64,000 nucleotides of DNA from Holophagales bacterium UBA5704 (GCA_002420005.1 DIHE01000147.1:69389-133388); one strand, 5' to 3'; counted from the stretch's first letter, positions 1 to 9,975 are shown. Translations and numbers: made by a program. The notes: a model not told the origin generated them from the letters alone.

Positions 1-2279
1 ACGCCGATGCCGATGATCATGGTGGTGACAAAAATGTTGATGAAGTTCATCGGCGTGCCGATCGCCACCAGACCGCCCACCATCCAGAGAATGCCGACGG
101 TGAGCGGTGCCAGGGCCATGAAGGTCAGGCGCAGGTTGCGAAAATCGACCTGGAGGATGGCGGCGACCAGGAAGAAACCCAGGATGCCGGCGATCCAGGC
201 GTCGCGCAGCACCAGCTCGCGAACCCGCTGGTTGACCACGTTCGTCCCGGCCAGCGCCGCCCGAGGCCCAAGCTCCTCCGCCAGCCGCAGGACCTCCGGC
301 GGTGCCTCGCGCCGCCAGCGGTTGTCCGGCGGATACAGGTAGACGACCGCCTTCCAGCCGCGCGCCGTCTTGCGGAGGTAGCGGTCGAGCAACAGGCGGG
401 TCTGCTCGTTCCCCTGGAAGTCCTGATAGCCGATGGGACCCGGCAGGCTCACCGCGTCCGCCAGAAGATCCAGCCCCGGCGCGAAGGCCTCCGGGCGCAA
501 ACCCTCCGCCTGCGCTGCCTGGTTGAAGGTGGTGCGGATGCGCTCCAGGTCGAGCGCCCCCCGGCGCTGCCGTTCCAGCCAGGCGAGCGCCTCGCGCTGC
601 TGCGCCGGCGGAGGAATGATCGAGGTCACCCCGCTGAAGCCGTAGAGCGTGCCGGTCTCGACCAGGCGGTGCGCCCCTTCCGCAGCCTTCGCCGCCAGAT
701 CGAGCGCCGCTTCGGGAGTGTCGCCGGTCGCCACCAGCATCATCGAGTCGAAGCCGGAGCCGAAGGCCTTGCCCACCTCCTCCGCCACGTCGATGCCCCG
801 GTTGCCCTTCGGCCGCATGGTCTTCATGCTCTCGTCGAACTCGAGGTGGACGGCGAGCCCGAGCGCCGCCGCGGTGATCGCTGCGCCGGCGAGAAGGGCG
901 ATGCGCCGGTGCTGCATGCACAGGCGCATCAGGCGGTCGGAGCCGAAGCTGTGGATGTAGAGGTTCGGCTCGGTCTGCCGCTTCCGGTGGTGGTCCTCGC
1001 TCCAGGCGAGCAGCGCCGGCAGCAGGAACACCACGGCCAGGGCACAGAAAAGAATGCCGGTCCCGGTGAGCAGGCCCATCTGCCGCAAACCGGTGAAATC
1101 CGTGAAGGTGAAGGCCCAGAAGGTCGCCGTCGTGGTCACCGCCCCCACCAGAACCGCCCGGCCCGAGGAGCCGGACATCGCCATCAGCGCCTCCTCCAGC
1201 GTCGCACCGGCTCGCCGTTCTTCGACGAAACGGCCATAGCCGACGATGGCGAAATCGATCCCCAGGCCCACCAGGAGAGCCGCCACGATGCTGGTCGCCG
1301 AGCTCAGGGAGCCGACGGTCACCTTGGCGAAGCCGAAGGTGAGGATCAGGCCGGAGAGGAGCGGCAGGAATGTATAGGCCAGCGCAGCGGGGCGCCGGAA
1401 CGCCACCAGGATGAGGATCAGGACGCCGAGCAACGAGGTCACGATGTTGACCAGCATGTCGTTGCGGATGAGCGACGCATCCCCCAGAGCCGTGTGGTAC
1501 GCACCGCCCACCACCACCTGCGGCGCCGCGCCTCCCTGGGGTCCCGCCAGCTCGCCCCACTCGGCCACCGAGGCCGCGATCTCACGGTCCACCGCGGCGG
1601 CGAGCCGCTCGTTGAACTTGATGTCCTGCGGCGGTTTCACCGGCTCGGCCAGGAGGAGCAGCAGGCGGTGGTCGACCGAGAGGTAATACCCGCTCGCCCA
1701 ATCGACCTTGAGAGCACCGCGCGAGCTCTGCACCCGGCCGAGGAAGACATCCGACAGACCCAGCGGATCGACGACGAGCAGGTTCTTCGCCGCCATCCCT
1801 TGCAGCGTGCCCGCCTGGAGGCGCAGCTCGCGCACCCTTGCACGGAGCGCTTCGTCGGTCAGCCGCTCTTCCAGCCGCCGCCGGCCCTCGTCATCGAGAA
1901 AGAGGACCGACTTGGGAAAGAACGTGTGCATCAGCTCTTCGGGATCGCCGAACCGATGCTGCACGCTCTTCAGCTCGGGCAGGCGGGAGAGCCGCCCGGC
2001 CAGCCGATCCGCCAGCGTCTCGTACGGGTCGATCACCGCCCCCTCGGGGATGCGGATCGCGACCAGGAGGTAGGTGTTGCTGCCGAAGTCCTCCAGCGTC
2101 TCGACATAGGCGCGCACCGCCTTGTCGCTCTGCGGCAGCAGGCTCAGCATGTCGTTGTTGAAGGTGAGCAGCAGAGTGAGGATCAGCGACAGGGCCACCA
2201 GGGCCGCGACCACGGTGAACACCAACCGGTAGCGGTGCCGCGCGAAGAGCGCGATCCGCTGCAGCAAGGACATCTGCAT
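1..2279 (-). CDS. RND/MMPL-superfamily exporter, 5' part only (runs off the window)
   Basis: This is a large inner-membrane exporter of the RND/MMPL superfamily, cut at window position 1 after about 759 codons, so the C-terminal end is missing. Reading the minus strand from 2279 gives MQMSLLQRIALF, a first membrane helix (around residues 15-38), a long extracytoplasmic loop, then a membrane bundle containing GFAVGYGRFVEERRAGAT and ALMAMSGSSGRAVLVGAVTT, typical of these proteins. A second loop and second bundle follow, ending in NIFVTTMIIGIGV at the window edge. The ATG overlaps the pgsA stop by one base (TGATG), so the two are probably translationally coupled. Substrate cannot be told; hopanoid/lipid exporters (HpnN-like) and peptide exporters share this architecture. 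The lipid context (pgsA) is only suggestive. Confidence 0.85.
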   Translation of the reverse strand, partial: MQMSLLQRIALFARHRYRLVFTVVAALVALSLILTLLLTFNNDMLSLLPQSDKAVRAYVETLEDFGSNTYLLVAIRIPEGAVIDPYETLADRLAGRLSRLPELKSVQHRFGDPEELMHTFFPKSVLFLDDEGRRRLEERLTDEALRARVRELRLQAGTLQGMAAKNLLVVDPLGLSDVFLGRVQSSRGALKVDWASGYYLSVDHRLLLLLAEPVKPPQDIKFNERLAAAVDREIAASVAEWGELAGPQGGAAPQVVVGGAYHTALGDASLIRNDMLVNIVTSLLGVLILILVAFRRPAALAYTFLPLLSGLILTFGFAKVTVGSLSSATSIVAALLVGLGIDFAIVGYGRFVEERRAGATLEEALMAMSGSSGRAVLVGAVTTTATFWAFTFTDFTGLRQMGLLTGTGILFCALAVVFLLPALLAWSEDHHRKRQTEPNLYIHSFGSDRLMRLCMQHRRIALLAGAAITAAALGLAVHLEFDESMKTMRPKGNRGIDVAEEVGKAFGSGFDSMMLVATGDTPEAALDLAAKAAEGAHRLVETGTLYGFSGVTSIIPPPAQQREALAWLERQRRGALDLERIRTTFNQAAQAEGLRPEAFAPGLDLLADAVSLPGPIGYQDFQGNEQTRLLLDRYLRKTARGWKAVVYLYPPDNRWRREAPPEVLRLAEELGPRAALAGTNVVNQRVRELVLRDAWIAGILGFFLVAAILQVDFRNLRLTFMALAPLTVGILWMVGGLVAIGTPMNFINIFVTTMIIGIG

Positions 2280-2902
2280 CAGGACCTCGGAGAGGACGGA
2301 GGGGACGAGTCAGGGTCCGGCGCGGCCAGCGACGCCGGCACCTCTCCCAGCAGGATCAGGCGGCCGAACCGCACGAAGTACTCAATGCCGGAGTAGACCG
2401 TGATGAGCATCGCCACCCAGAGCGAGAGCGGCGCCAGGTGCTGAAACGGGGCCAGGTGCTGCAGCTCCGCGAGCTTGTTGTGGATGATGATCAGCGAGAT
2501 CGAGACGATCTGGACCGTTGTCTTGACCTTGCCCGAGAGGCCGGCAGGGATCACCAGGGTCTCGGCCGCCGCGAAGCTGCGCAGCGACCCGACGGCGAAC
2601 TCGCGGGCGATGATCACCACCACCATCCAGGACGGCACCACGTGCGGGTTCTGCTCGACCAGCGAGATGAACGCCGCCGAGATGAGGATCTTGTCCGCCG
2701 CGGGATCGAGCAGGGTGCCGAGCCGCGTCACCTGCTTGCGGCGCCGCGCCAGGTAGCCGTCGAGGAAGTCCATCAGGGCCGCCAGCAGAAACAGGGCGAG
2801 CCCCCACCACTCCTTGTCCTCAAACTTGGTGAGCAGTACCACCACCAAGGGAGGGACCAGGAGGATCCGGAAGATCGAGAGAAGGTTCGGCAGATTCAGC
2901 AT
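2279..2902 (-). CDS. pgsA: CDP-diacylglycerol--glycerol-3-phosphate 3-phosphatidyltransferase
   Basis: This membrane enzyme transfers a phosphatidyl group from CDP-diacylglycerol to glycerol-3-phosphate, the committed step to phosphatidylglycerol and cardiolipin. The 207-residue product begins MLNLPNLLSIFRILLVPP, the usual PgsA N-terminus, and carries the CDP-alcohol phosphatidyltransferase signature: DFLDGYLARR followed by GTLLDPAADK, which supplies the DG..AR...G...D...D residues. Several hydrophobic helices follow. The frame stays open up to 3004, but I start at 2902 because the extra N-terminal residues are not PgsA-like and would run into the groEL terminator. The stop overlaps the start of the downstream exporter by one base. 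Length and motif order are normal for the family. Confidence 0.9.
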   Translation of the reverse strand: MLNLPNLLSIFRILLVPPLVVVLLTKFEDKEWWGLALFLLAALMDFLDGYLARRRKQVTRLGTLLDPAADKILISAAFISLVEQNPHVVPSWMVVVIIAREFAVGSLRSFAAAETLVIPAGLSGKVKTTVQIVSISLIIIHNKLAELQHLAPFQHLAPLSLWVAMLITVYSGIEYFVRFGRLILLGEVPASLAAPDPDSSPPSSPRS

Positions 2903-2977
2903 CGGCGATGTCCGGCCCGGTTCAGGCTCGGCGCATTGTATGACAGACCGGGGCCGGCGGGCGTACGCGCTCCTCAC

Positions 2978-3018
2978 AACAAAACGGCCGGCCCGGGGGA
3001 GCACCCCGCAGCCGGCCG
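2978..3018 (-). terminator. Rho-independent terminator of groESL
   Basis: On the minus strand, about 30 bases after the groEL stop, CGGCCGGC and GCCGGCCG (3018-3011 and 2992-2985) form an 8-bp stem that continues inward as CGGGG/CCCCG around a small loop. TTTTGTT follows directly (2984-2978). Strong GC stem plus T-tract is the classic intrinsic terminator, separating groESL from pgsA. Confidence 0.8.
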
Positions 3019-3049
3019 CCGAATCCTCAGAGCGAGGACGCGGGTGGGA

Positions 3050-4708
<1,659 letters not shown>

Positions 4709-4777
4709 ATGCTCAATTCCTCCCGAATTTGGGTCTCGAATGATTCAGTCGTTCAGGGACGGGGGATGCGGCAGGGG

Positions 4778-5074
4778 TCACTTGCCGACGACGGCGAGGA
4801 TCTCGTCCTCGCGCAGGATCACGTAGTCCTGGTCGTTCAGCTTGATCTCGCTCCCGGAGTACTTGCCCATCAAGACGCGGTCGCCCGCCTTGACGTCCAT
4901 CGGGGAACGCTTGCCGTCCTCGAGGAGCTTGCCGGGACCGACGGCGATGACTTCCGCTTCCTGCGGCTTCTCTTTGGCGGTGTCCGGGATGATGATGCCC
5001 CCACGGACCTGCTCCTGGGCCTCGATGCGCTTCACCAGCACCCGATCGTGCAGCGGACGAATGTCAATGCTCAC
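4778..5074 (-). CDS. groS: Co-chaperonin GroES (10 kDa)
   Basis: GroES caps the GroEL ring during protein folding. The 98-residue product has the family landmarks: RPLHDRVLVKR at the N-terminus, a mobile loop near EQVRGGIIIPDTAKEKP, then VIAVGPGK, AGDRVLMGKYSGSEIKL and a C-terminal DILAVVGK-like end. The start codon is GTG at 5074, placed 8 bases behind a full-consensus AAGGAGGT (5083-5090, read on the minus strand). It is the first gene of the groESL operon. Confidence 0.97.
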   Translation of the reverse strand: MSIDIRPLHDRVLVKRIEAQEQVRGGIIIPDTAKEKPQEAEVIAVGPGKLLEDGKRSPMDVKAGDRVLMGKYSGSEIKLNDQDYVILREDEILAVVGK

Positions 5075-5130
5075 GGCTCTCTACCTCCTTGAAGGCGTTT
5101 GGGAAAAAGTCGGGGTCGGCATCGCCGTTG

Positions 5131-5157
5131 TTAGCACTCGGCGGCGATGACTGCTAA
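5131..5157 (-). promoter_or_regulatory. CIRCE operator (HrcA binding site)
   Basis: TTAGCACTC at 5131-5139, a 9-base spacer and GACTGCTAA at 5149-5157 match the CIRCE consensus TTAGCACTC-N9-GAGTGCTAA at 17 of 18 arm positions. It lies directly behind the -10 box of the groESL promoter, where bound HrcA repressor would block transcription until heat shock. hrcA itself is not in this window. Confidence 0.95.
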
Positions 5158-5158
5158 C

Positions 5159-5187
5159 AGTCTAGGAAGGCGGCGGCGGGTTGTCAA
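5159..5187 (-). promoter_or_regulatory. Sigma-70-type promoter of groESL
   Basis: Read on the minus strand, a perfect -35 TTGACA (5187-5182) is followed after exactly 17 bases by TAGACT (5164-5159) as -10. The CIRCE inverted repeat begins two bases downstream and would cover the transcription start. Consensus spacing and position make this a confident housekeeping promoter. Confidence 0.9.
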
Positions 5188-5271
5188 GCGGGGGCTACCG
5201 AAGGGGGCCGGGTCTGTCGTAGGATGCCCGCGTATCCATTGCATCCGTTCCCATCCTGGAGGAGAGAGGCG

Positions 5272-5682
5272 ATGCCCGAGATTCATCGTATCGGTGCACA
5301 CATCACCTGGATCGAAGAACCCGACCTGATCGTCCTGCGGTTGTCCGGCGACGTGTCGGTCGAAGACGCCGAGGCGATCAACGTCCGGCACTTCGCGCTG
5401 ATCGAGGACCGTGCCCACATCTTCATGCTCGTCGACATGGCCGGCCTGCGCACGGACACCCCGGCCGGCCGCAAGCTCACGTCCGAGGCGCTGACCCGCA
5501 TGCCGCTGCACGGCCTCGCGATCAGCCATGCCCATCTCGAAGCCCGGGTGATGGCCAAGATGGTCATCACCGGCTCCGAGCTGTTCAAGACCGAAGACAG
5601 CGGGAAGTTCCCCGTCAAGTTTTTTGACGACGAGCCGGCGGCCCGCGCCTGGATCGCGGAACGCCGCCAGGCCCTCGCCTGA
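5272..5682 (+). CDS. SpoIIAA/STAS-like domain protein, paralogue 1
   Basis: A 136-residue cytoplasmic protein of the SpoIIAA-like (STAS/SEC14-type) group, small alpha/beta proteins of mostly unknown role. Visible features are the opening strand IGAHITWIEEPDLIVLRLSGDV, the central strand IFMLVDMAGL, and the C-terminal FDDEPAARAWIAERR helix that defines this subgroup. I start at ATG 5272, behind GGAGGAGAG, rather than at the in-frame ATG at 5224, whose extra residues lack family character. It is followed after 13 bases by a secreted DUF6265-like protein and then by a clear paralogue (6339-6758). The three genes look like one transcription unit, divergent from groESL. No specific function can be given. 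Confidence 0.8.
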   Translation: MPEIHRIGAHITWIEEPDLIVLRLSGDVSVEDAEAINVRHFALIEDRAHIFMLVDMAGLRTDTPAGRKLTSEALTRMPLHGLAISHAHLEARVMAKMVITGSELFKTEDSGKFPVKFFDDEPAARAWIAERRQALA

Positions 5683-5695
5683 AGGAGAGACCCCG

Positions 5696-6226
5696 ATGAC
5701 CCTCCCGGCCCTGCTCTGCGCCGCCGCCCTGCTCGCCACCAACCCGGCCCCGGCAGCCGAGCCGGCAGCACCCCCGCCGATCCCTCCGGCCTCGGTCACC
5801 GTGGCCGATCTCGCCTGGCTGACCGGCACCTGGCAGGGCGACGTGGAGGGCGACTTCGCCGAGGACCAATGGAGCGAGCCGGTGGGCGGGGTGATGATGG
5901 GGATGTTCCGCTGGGTGGCGGGCGGCCGGGAGGGCAAGCTCGCGCTCTATGAATTCCTCGCCCTGGAGCCGAGCCCCGAAGGCCCCGTTCTCTGGCTCCG
6001 CCATTTCGGCAACCGGCTCGTCGCCCGCGAAGACAAGGACGGCGCCCTCGCCTTCCACCTCGCCTCCTACCGGCCGGGAGCGGCCACCTTCGACAACCGG
6101 GACCCCGCCAATCCCCTGCTCCTCTCCTACCGCCGCGAAGGAGACGACCGCCTCATCGCCACCCTCGAGCGGGTCGAGAACGGCAAGAAGGTGGTCACCG
6201 ACTTCGTGTACACACGGCGGAGGTAG
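5696..6226 (+). CDS. Secreted DUF6265-like protein
   Basis: A 176-residue exported protein resembling the DUF6265 family, which is of unknown function. The N-terminus MTLPALLCAAALLATNPAPAA is a plausible signal peptide followed by a Pro/Ala linker. The body opens with the family landmark DLAWLTGTWQGD and continues with EDQWSEPVGGVMMGMFRWV, FLALEPSPEGPVLWLRHFG and TLERVENGKKVVTDFVYTR, a beta-barrel-like pattern. ATG 5696 is preceded by AAGGAGAGA. It sits between the two SpoIIAA-like paralogues, which are cytoplasmic, so shared transcription does not prove shared function. Confidence 0.75.
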   Translation: MTLPALLCAAALLATNPAPAAEPAAPPPIPPASVTVADLAWLTGTWQGDVEGDFAEDQWSEPVGGVMMGMFRWVAGGREGKLALYEFLALEPSPEGPVLWLRHFGNRLVAREDKDGALAFHLASYRPGAATFDNRDPANPLLLSYRREGDDRLIATLERVENGKKVVTDFVYTRRR

Positions 6227-6338
6227 GCCCCTCCTCCGTAATCGACTTCGCAACACATCGCACCGAAAATACCGGAAACCACCGGCCGGCTCGGAAAACG
6301 CGGCGGACCACCGGCCGACCACGATGGGGAGGGACGCC

Positions 6339-6758
6339 ATGTCCGAGGTCTTCCGGTACGGAGCCCAGAGCACCTGGTTCGAGGAGCCCGATGTGATCGG
6401 CCTGAAGATGGTCGGCGTCGTCAGCGCGGAGGAATCGCGCGACTTTCATGCCAAACAGGTGGAGCTGAGCCAGGGCCGCAAGCATGTCTTCCTGCTGGTC
6501 GACATGTCCGACTTCTCCTCGGTCTCCTCCGCGGGCCGCAAATACGCCTCGGAAGGCCTGCACCAGACGCCCATCCGCGGCATCGCCGTCCACCAGGCGG
6601 GTATCACGGCCCGCGTGCTCGGCAAGCTGGTGGTCGCCGGTGTCCAACTCTTCACCAAGGACGAGACCAAGCACTTTCCCCTGGAGTTCTTTCCGACGGA
6701 GGCGGAGGCGCGGGCCTGGATCGACCAACGCCGCCGGGAGCTCACCTCCGCGGCGTGA
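6339..6758 (+). CDS. SpoIIAA/STAS-like domain protein, paralogue 2
   Basis: A 139-residue protein clearly homologous to the product of 5272-5682. The two share the order (Y/I)GAxxTWxEEPDxI, (I/V)F(M/L)LVDM, AGRKxxSE, GxAxxxAxxxARVxxKxVxxxxxLFxxxxxxxFPxxFF and ARAWIxxRRxxL. ATG 6339 follows GGGGAGGGA; an in-frame ATG lies 15 bases upstream. A 112-base gap with no recognisable gene separates it from the DUF6265-like gene. It is convergent with nrfA and ends just before a GC hairpin. Role unknown. Confidence 0.8.
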   Translation: MSEVFRYGAQSTWFEEPDVIGLKMVGVVSAEESRDFHAKQVELSQGRKHVFLLVDMSDFSSVSSAGRKYASEGLHQTPIRGIAVHQAGITARVLGKLVVAGVQLFTKDETKHFPLEFFPTEAEARAWIDQRRRELTSAA

Positions 6759-6777
6759 GCCGGCCCGAGGGCTCCGA

Positions 6778-6800
6778 GGCCGGGGTGGGAACCCCCGGCC
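6778..6800. terminator. Hairpin terminator between convergent genes
   Basis: GGCCGGGG (6778-6785) and CCCCGGCC (6793-6800) form a perfect 8-bp stem with a 7-base loop in the 53-base gap between two converging genes. No T-tract is evident on either side, so it is a likely but not classic bidirectional terminator. Confidence 0.55.
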
Positions 6801-6811
6801 CCCTGAGGAGA

Positions 6812-8239
6812 TCAGCCCGCGCTCGGTGCCGGCGCCGCTTTCGCAGGGGGCGGCGACGCAACCACCACCGTCTGCCCGGCCAGCGTGGCCTGCCCCTTGC
6901 GGGAGAAGTCGAGCGACTCGGCCAGGATGCGCGCCGCTTCCTGCGGCGCATGGAAGCCCATGGAGTTCTCCGCCTCGATGAAGTCGAGATAGAACTGGGC
7001 CTTGCGCTGGAAGTCGCGCGCCTGGGCGAGCTTCTCGGCCGAGGCACCGGCGGCCTGGGCGGCCTGGATGTCCCGGATCAGGGCGATCACCGCATCGAGC
7101 GCCAGACCGCGCAGCTTGTGCGTCCGCTCCTGGATCGTCTCGATCCGCGCCTTGAGCTCCTCCTCCGGCCACTTGTGGCAGGTCTGGCAGGCGTTGTTGA
7201 TGTTGAGCACGGGGCTCCGCACGTGATGGTCGCTGATCTTCATCGCCCCGACCCGCTGGTAGGGCATGTGGCAGTCCGCACAGGTCACCCCCGAACGGGC
7301 GTGGATGCCCTGGTTCCACAGCTCGAACTCGGGGTGCTGCGCCTTGAGCGCCGGCGCGCCGCTGTCGGCATGCTCCCAGTCCTTGAAGCCTTCTTCGTCG
7401 TAATAGGCCAGCATGTCCTCGACCTTGAGGCCGTTCTTCCAGGGATAGGTCAGCCGCTTCTCCTTCCCCTTGAAGTGATACTCCACGTGGCACTGGCCGC
7501 AGACGAAGGCGCGCATCTCCTGGCGGGTGGCCATGGCGTTCACGTCGTAGTCCGGGATGCCCTGCGAGGCCTTGAGCGCGCGGATGCCTTCGATGAAACC
7601 GGGGCGCGTCACGCGCAGCTGCATCGTCTCCGGGTCGTGGCAATCGATGCAGGACACCGGATGCTCGACCAGCTTGCGGGCCTCGAAGAAGGGCATGGGG
7701 TTCATCGTCTCGAACCCTTTGATCAGGTCGCCGTTGCCCGCCTTCTTGTAGGGGACGTAGACCGAGGCGTGGCAATGCAGACAGGTGCCCGGTTGCGGTT
7801 TGTACTGCTGCCGGCCGGTGAAGGTCTGGTCGTCGAGCATGTAGGCATGGCCGCGCTCCTCGCGGAAGTCGAAGGCGAAGGCATAGCCGTTCCACAAGGT
7901 CTTGAGGCGCGGGTCCTCCTCCAGGCGGGAGGCGGCCACGATCGAACGCGGATCGGCCGAGGTCGGCGTGCGGGGCACGGCTTCGCTGCCGCCGAAGCGG
8001 GTGCGGACCTGATCGACCGTACGCTTGTAACCGTCGTACTGAAGAGGGAAGTTCTTGCCCCAGACCGCCGGGTCGACCGTGGTGTCGTCGATCTCCACCA
8101 CCCGGTAGAAGGTGTTGCGGGCCTCCTGCTTGTGCTCGAAGATGTTGACCAGGAGGGCGGTGACCCCCGCGGCGGCCAGGGCGGCGATGCCGGCCGCGGC
8201 GGCGATCAGCTTCCAGCCGGATTTCGTTTCATTGCTCAT
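6812..8239 (-). CDS. nrfA: Cytochrome c nitrite reductase, pentahaem catalytic subunit NrfA (CXXCH type)
   Basis: NrfA reduces nitrite to ammonium in the periplasm with six electrons. The 475-residue product has one N-terminal hydrophobic segment (residues about 11-32) as signal/anchor and five haem motifs: CLHCH (153-157), CIDCH (197-201), CGQCH (247-251), CADCH (320-324) and CQTCH (351-355). KAQH at 299-302, between the third and fourth motifs, is the KXQH signature used to recognise NrfA, and CHVEY supplies the active-site tyrosine. The first motif, which in most NrfA is CXXCK with lysine as the catalytic haem ligand, is CXXCH here; this variant is known from several lineages. The start 8239 lies 5 bases behind the nrfH stop. 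Confidence 0.95.
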   Translation of the reverse strand: MSNETKSGWKLIAAAAGIAALAAAGVTALLVNIFEHKQEARNTFYRVVEIDDTTVDPAVWGKNFPLQYDGYKRTVDQVRTRFGGSEAVPRTPTSADPRSIVAASRLEEDPRLKTLWNGYAFAFDFREERGHAYMLDDQTFTGRQQYKPQPGTCLHCHASVYVPYKKAGNGDLIKGFETMNPMPFFEARKLVEHPVSCIDCHDPETMQLRVTRPGFIEGIRALKASQGIPDYDVNAMATRQEMRAFVCGQCHVEYHFKGKEKRLTYPWKNGLKVEDMLAYYDEEGFKDWEHADSGAPALKAQHPEFELWNQGIHARSGVTCADCHMPYQRVGAMKISDHHVRSPVLNINNACQTCHKWPEEELKARIETIQERTHKLRGLALDAVIALIRDIQAAQAAGASAEKLAQARDFQRKAQFYLDFIEAENSMGFHAPQEAARILAESLDFSRKGQATLAGQTVVVASPPPAKAAPAPSAG

Positions 8240-8244
8240 CGCAT

Positions 8245-8709
8245 TCACCTCGTCGGATGTCCCACGTCGGAATGGCAGCGCAGGCAGGAGGTCTCCTGAC
8301 CGGCCCGGTGCGGCCCTTCGGGCCCTTCGATCGCCAGGACCAGGTCCTGGTGGCATTTGCGGCATGACTGCTCGGTGACCCGTTCATTGCGCCCCTTGAT
8401 CCGGATCGGCTCCTTGAAATCACCGGTGGTGAAGGCATAGGAGTGCCAGAACCCGTTGAGCGCCTTGGTGGTGTACTTGGGGAGGAAGCCCGGGGGCGTG
8501 TGGCAGTCGTTGCACACCGCGACCGACCGGTGGGGCCCGGTGAGCCAGCCGTCGTACTCGGCCTGCATGACGTGACAATTGGCACAGGCCGCCGGATCGT
8601 TGGTCAGATAGGCGGCCCCCCGGGCATAGACGAACGTGTAGAGACCGATCCCGACGGTGAGCCCGAGGAGCGTTCCGAGAAAGATGAAGCCGGCTGTCCG
8701 GTTGCGCAT
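8245..8709 (-). CDS. nrfH: Tetrahaem quinol dehydrogenase NrfH (NapC/NirT family)
   Basis: NrfH anchors NrfA to the membrane and feeds it electrons from menaquinol. The 154-residue protein begins MRNRTAGFIFLGTLLGLTVG, one membrane helix with the bulk outside. It then carries four haem motifs in order: CANCH (followed by the VMQ stretch typical of the first NrfH haem), CNDCH, CRKCH and CLRCH. The frame extends upstream to 8781, but the extra residues precede the membrane anchor and have no NrfH character, so I start at ATG 8709. nrfH-nrfA is the normal order, and the 5-base spacing shows co-translation. Confidence 0.95.
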   Translation of the reverse strand: MRNRTAGFIFLGTLLGLTVGIGLYTFVYARGAAYLTNDPAACANCHVMQAEYDGWLTGPHRSVAVCNDCHTPPGFLPKYTTKALNGFWHSYAFTTGDFKEPIRIKGRNERVTEQSCRKCHQDLVLAIEGPEGPHRAGQETSCLRCHSDVGHPTR

Positions 8710-8725
8710 ACGTGGGGAGATCTCC

Positions 8726-8759
8726 ACCCCGCGGGCCGGCAAAGGTCGTCCCGCGGGGT
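8726..8759. other. 10-bp inverted repeat upstream of nrfHA
   Basis: ACCCCGCGGG (8726-8735) and CCCGCGGGGT (8750-8759) are a perfect inverted repeat with a 14-base loop, 17 bases upstream of the nrfH start and downstream of the DsbA-like gene. It could be a leader hairpin of nrfHA or a partial terminator of the preceding gene. I see no FNR-type or NarL-type box in the 117-base gap. Confidence 0.45.
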
Positions 8760-8826
8760 CCGGGAAGGCTACCGCAGGCAAGGCCGAGGATCGCCTACCC
8801 GGCGGGGTGGGTCGATGGCGGGAGGG

Positions 8827-9864
8827 TCACACGCCCTTGCGCTGCAGCTCGTCGTCGATCACTTCGGTGATCTGCTCGAGCGGCACGGCGCCGTTGATGA
8901 AGCGACCATTGATGAACAGGGCCGGCGTGCCGCTCACGCCCGCAGCCGTCCCCGCCTCCATGTCCTCCGAGACCTTGGAGGCGTACTTGCCGGAGTCGAG
9001 GCAGGTGTTGAACGCCTCCGCGTTCAGCCCCAGCTCCGTCGCCTTGGCCTTGAGGGCGTCCACGGCGAGCTGCTGCTGGTTCTTGAACATGGAGTCGTGC
9101 ATCTCCCAGAACTTGCCCTGGTCATTGGCGCAGAGAGAGGCCTCGGCGGCCTTCTGGGCGTTGGCGTGCATGCCGAGCGGGAACTGGCGGAACACGAGCC
9201 GCACCTTGTCGCCGTACTTGGCCTTGACCTGGTCGAGGGTCGGGATCAGGCGGGCACAGAACGGGCACTCGAAGTCGGAGAACTCGACGATGGTCACAGG
9301 CGCACCCTCGGGTCCCTTGGCCGGGCCGACCGCCGCGACCTCGGTGCGCATCGGCTCGAGCTTCATCTCGACCTTGTACTTGCTCTCCAGGCCCTTGAAG
9401 AAGCTCTCGCGCGCCTCGAACTGCCCCTTCTGCTCCAGATACTGCCGAATCTGCCCGGCGATCTGGTCCTTGGGCTGCGGGATGCGCGCCTTGTTCTCTT
9501 CATAGAAGGCATCGATGGCCGCATCGGTCACCGCAGCCGGCTTGATGTCGGCGAGGAGCTGCTCCTTGGTGACGCCCTTGGCCGCGGCCTCGGTGTCCAG
9601 GAGGCGATCCTGGACCGCCTGCTGCAGCTGCCCCTGGAGGAGCTGGTACTTCTGCATCTCGTAGTCGCGCTCCAGCTGCTTGAACTGGGCGGCGCTGCTG
9701 GCCCGCACGTCCGCCTCGGTGATGGGCTTGCCGTTGACCACGGCGAGGACGTTGTCCTCCGGCTTGGCCTTGGCCTGGTCGGCGCACGCCGGCAGCCAGA
9801 CGCCCAGGCCGAGCGCCAGGGCCAGAAAGCCCGGGAAGGTGCGGTGACGAAAGATCGATTTCAT
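8827..9864 (-). CDS. Periplasmic lipoprotein with SurA-like N-domain and DsbA-like thioredoxin domain
   Basis: A 345-residue exported thiol oxidoreductase-like protein. The signal peptide ends in a lipobox (VWLPAC), suggesting a lipid anchor. Residues about 35-170 (VLAVVNGKPITEADV, then a helical Gln-rich region) resemble the SurA/PpiC-type chaperone N-domain. The C-terminal half is a DsbA/thioredoxin fold with the redox motif CPFC (VEFSDFECPFCARL), QFPLGMHANAQKAAEA and cis-proline region VSGTPALFINGRFINGA. ATG 9864 follows AAGGAG. It lies upstream of nrfHA in the same direction. A role in thiol chemistry of exported cytochromes is possible but not shown. Fusions of these two domains are common in oxidative-folding proteins. 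Confidence 0.85.
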   Translation of the reverse strand: MKSIFRHRTFPGFLALALGLGVWLPACADQAKAKPEDNVLAVVNGKPITEADVRASSAAQFKQLERDYEMQKYQLLQGQLQQAVQDRLLDTEAAAKGVTKEQLLADIKPAAVTDAAIDAFYEENKARIPQPKDQIAGQIRQYLEQKGQFEARESFFKGLESKYKVEMKLEPMRTEVAAVGPAKGPEGAPVTIVEFSDFECPFCARLIPTLDQVKAKYGDKVRLVFRQFPLGMHANAQKAAEASLCANDQGKFWEMHDSMFKNQQQLAVDALKAKATELGLNAEAFNTCLDSGKYASKVSEDMEAGTAAGVSGTPALFINGRFINGAVPLEQITEVIDDELQRKGV

Positions 9865-9975
9865 CGGTTCAAACTCCTTTTCGCTGTGTCCCTGCGGATG
9901 AGCCAAACGCATCGAAGGGCTCCAAAAACAAGGGGAAACTTTAGCACAGGGGTACGTCCCCCAGAGAGAAGGTGC

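Noticed and set aside
669..2396. 575-codon plus-strand frame opposite the RND exporter
   Set aside because: The minus strand carries a continuous RND/MMPL protein from 2279 to the window edge; the plus frame is its shadow, with Arg/Gln/His-rich low-information sequence.
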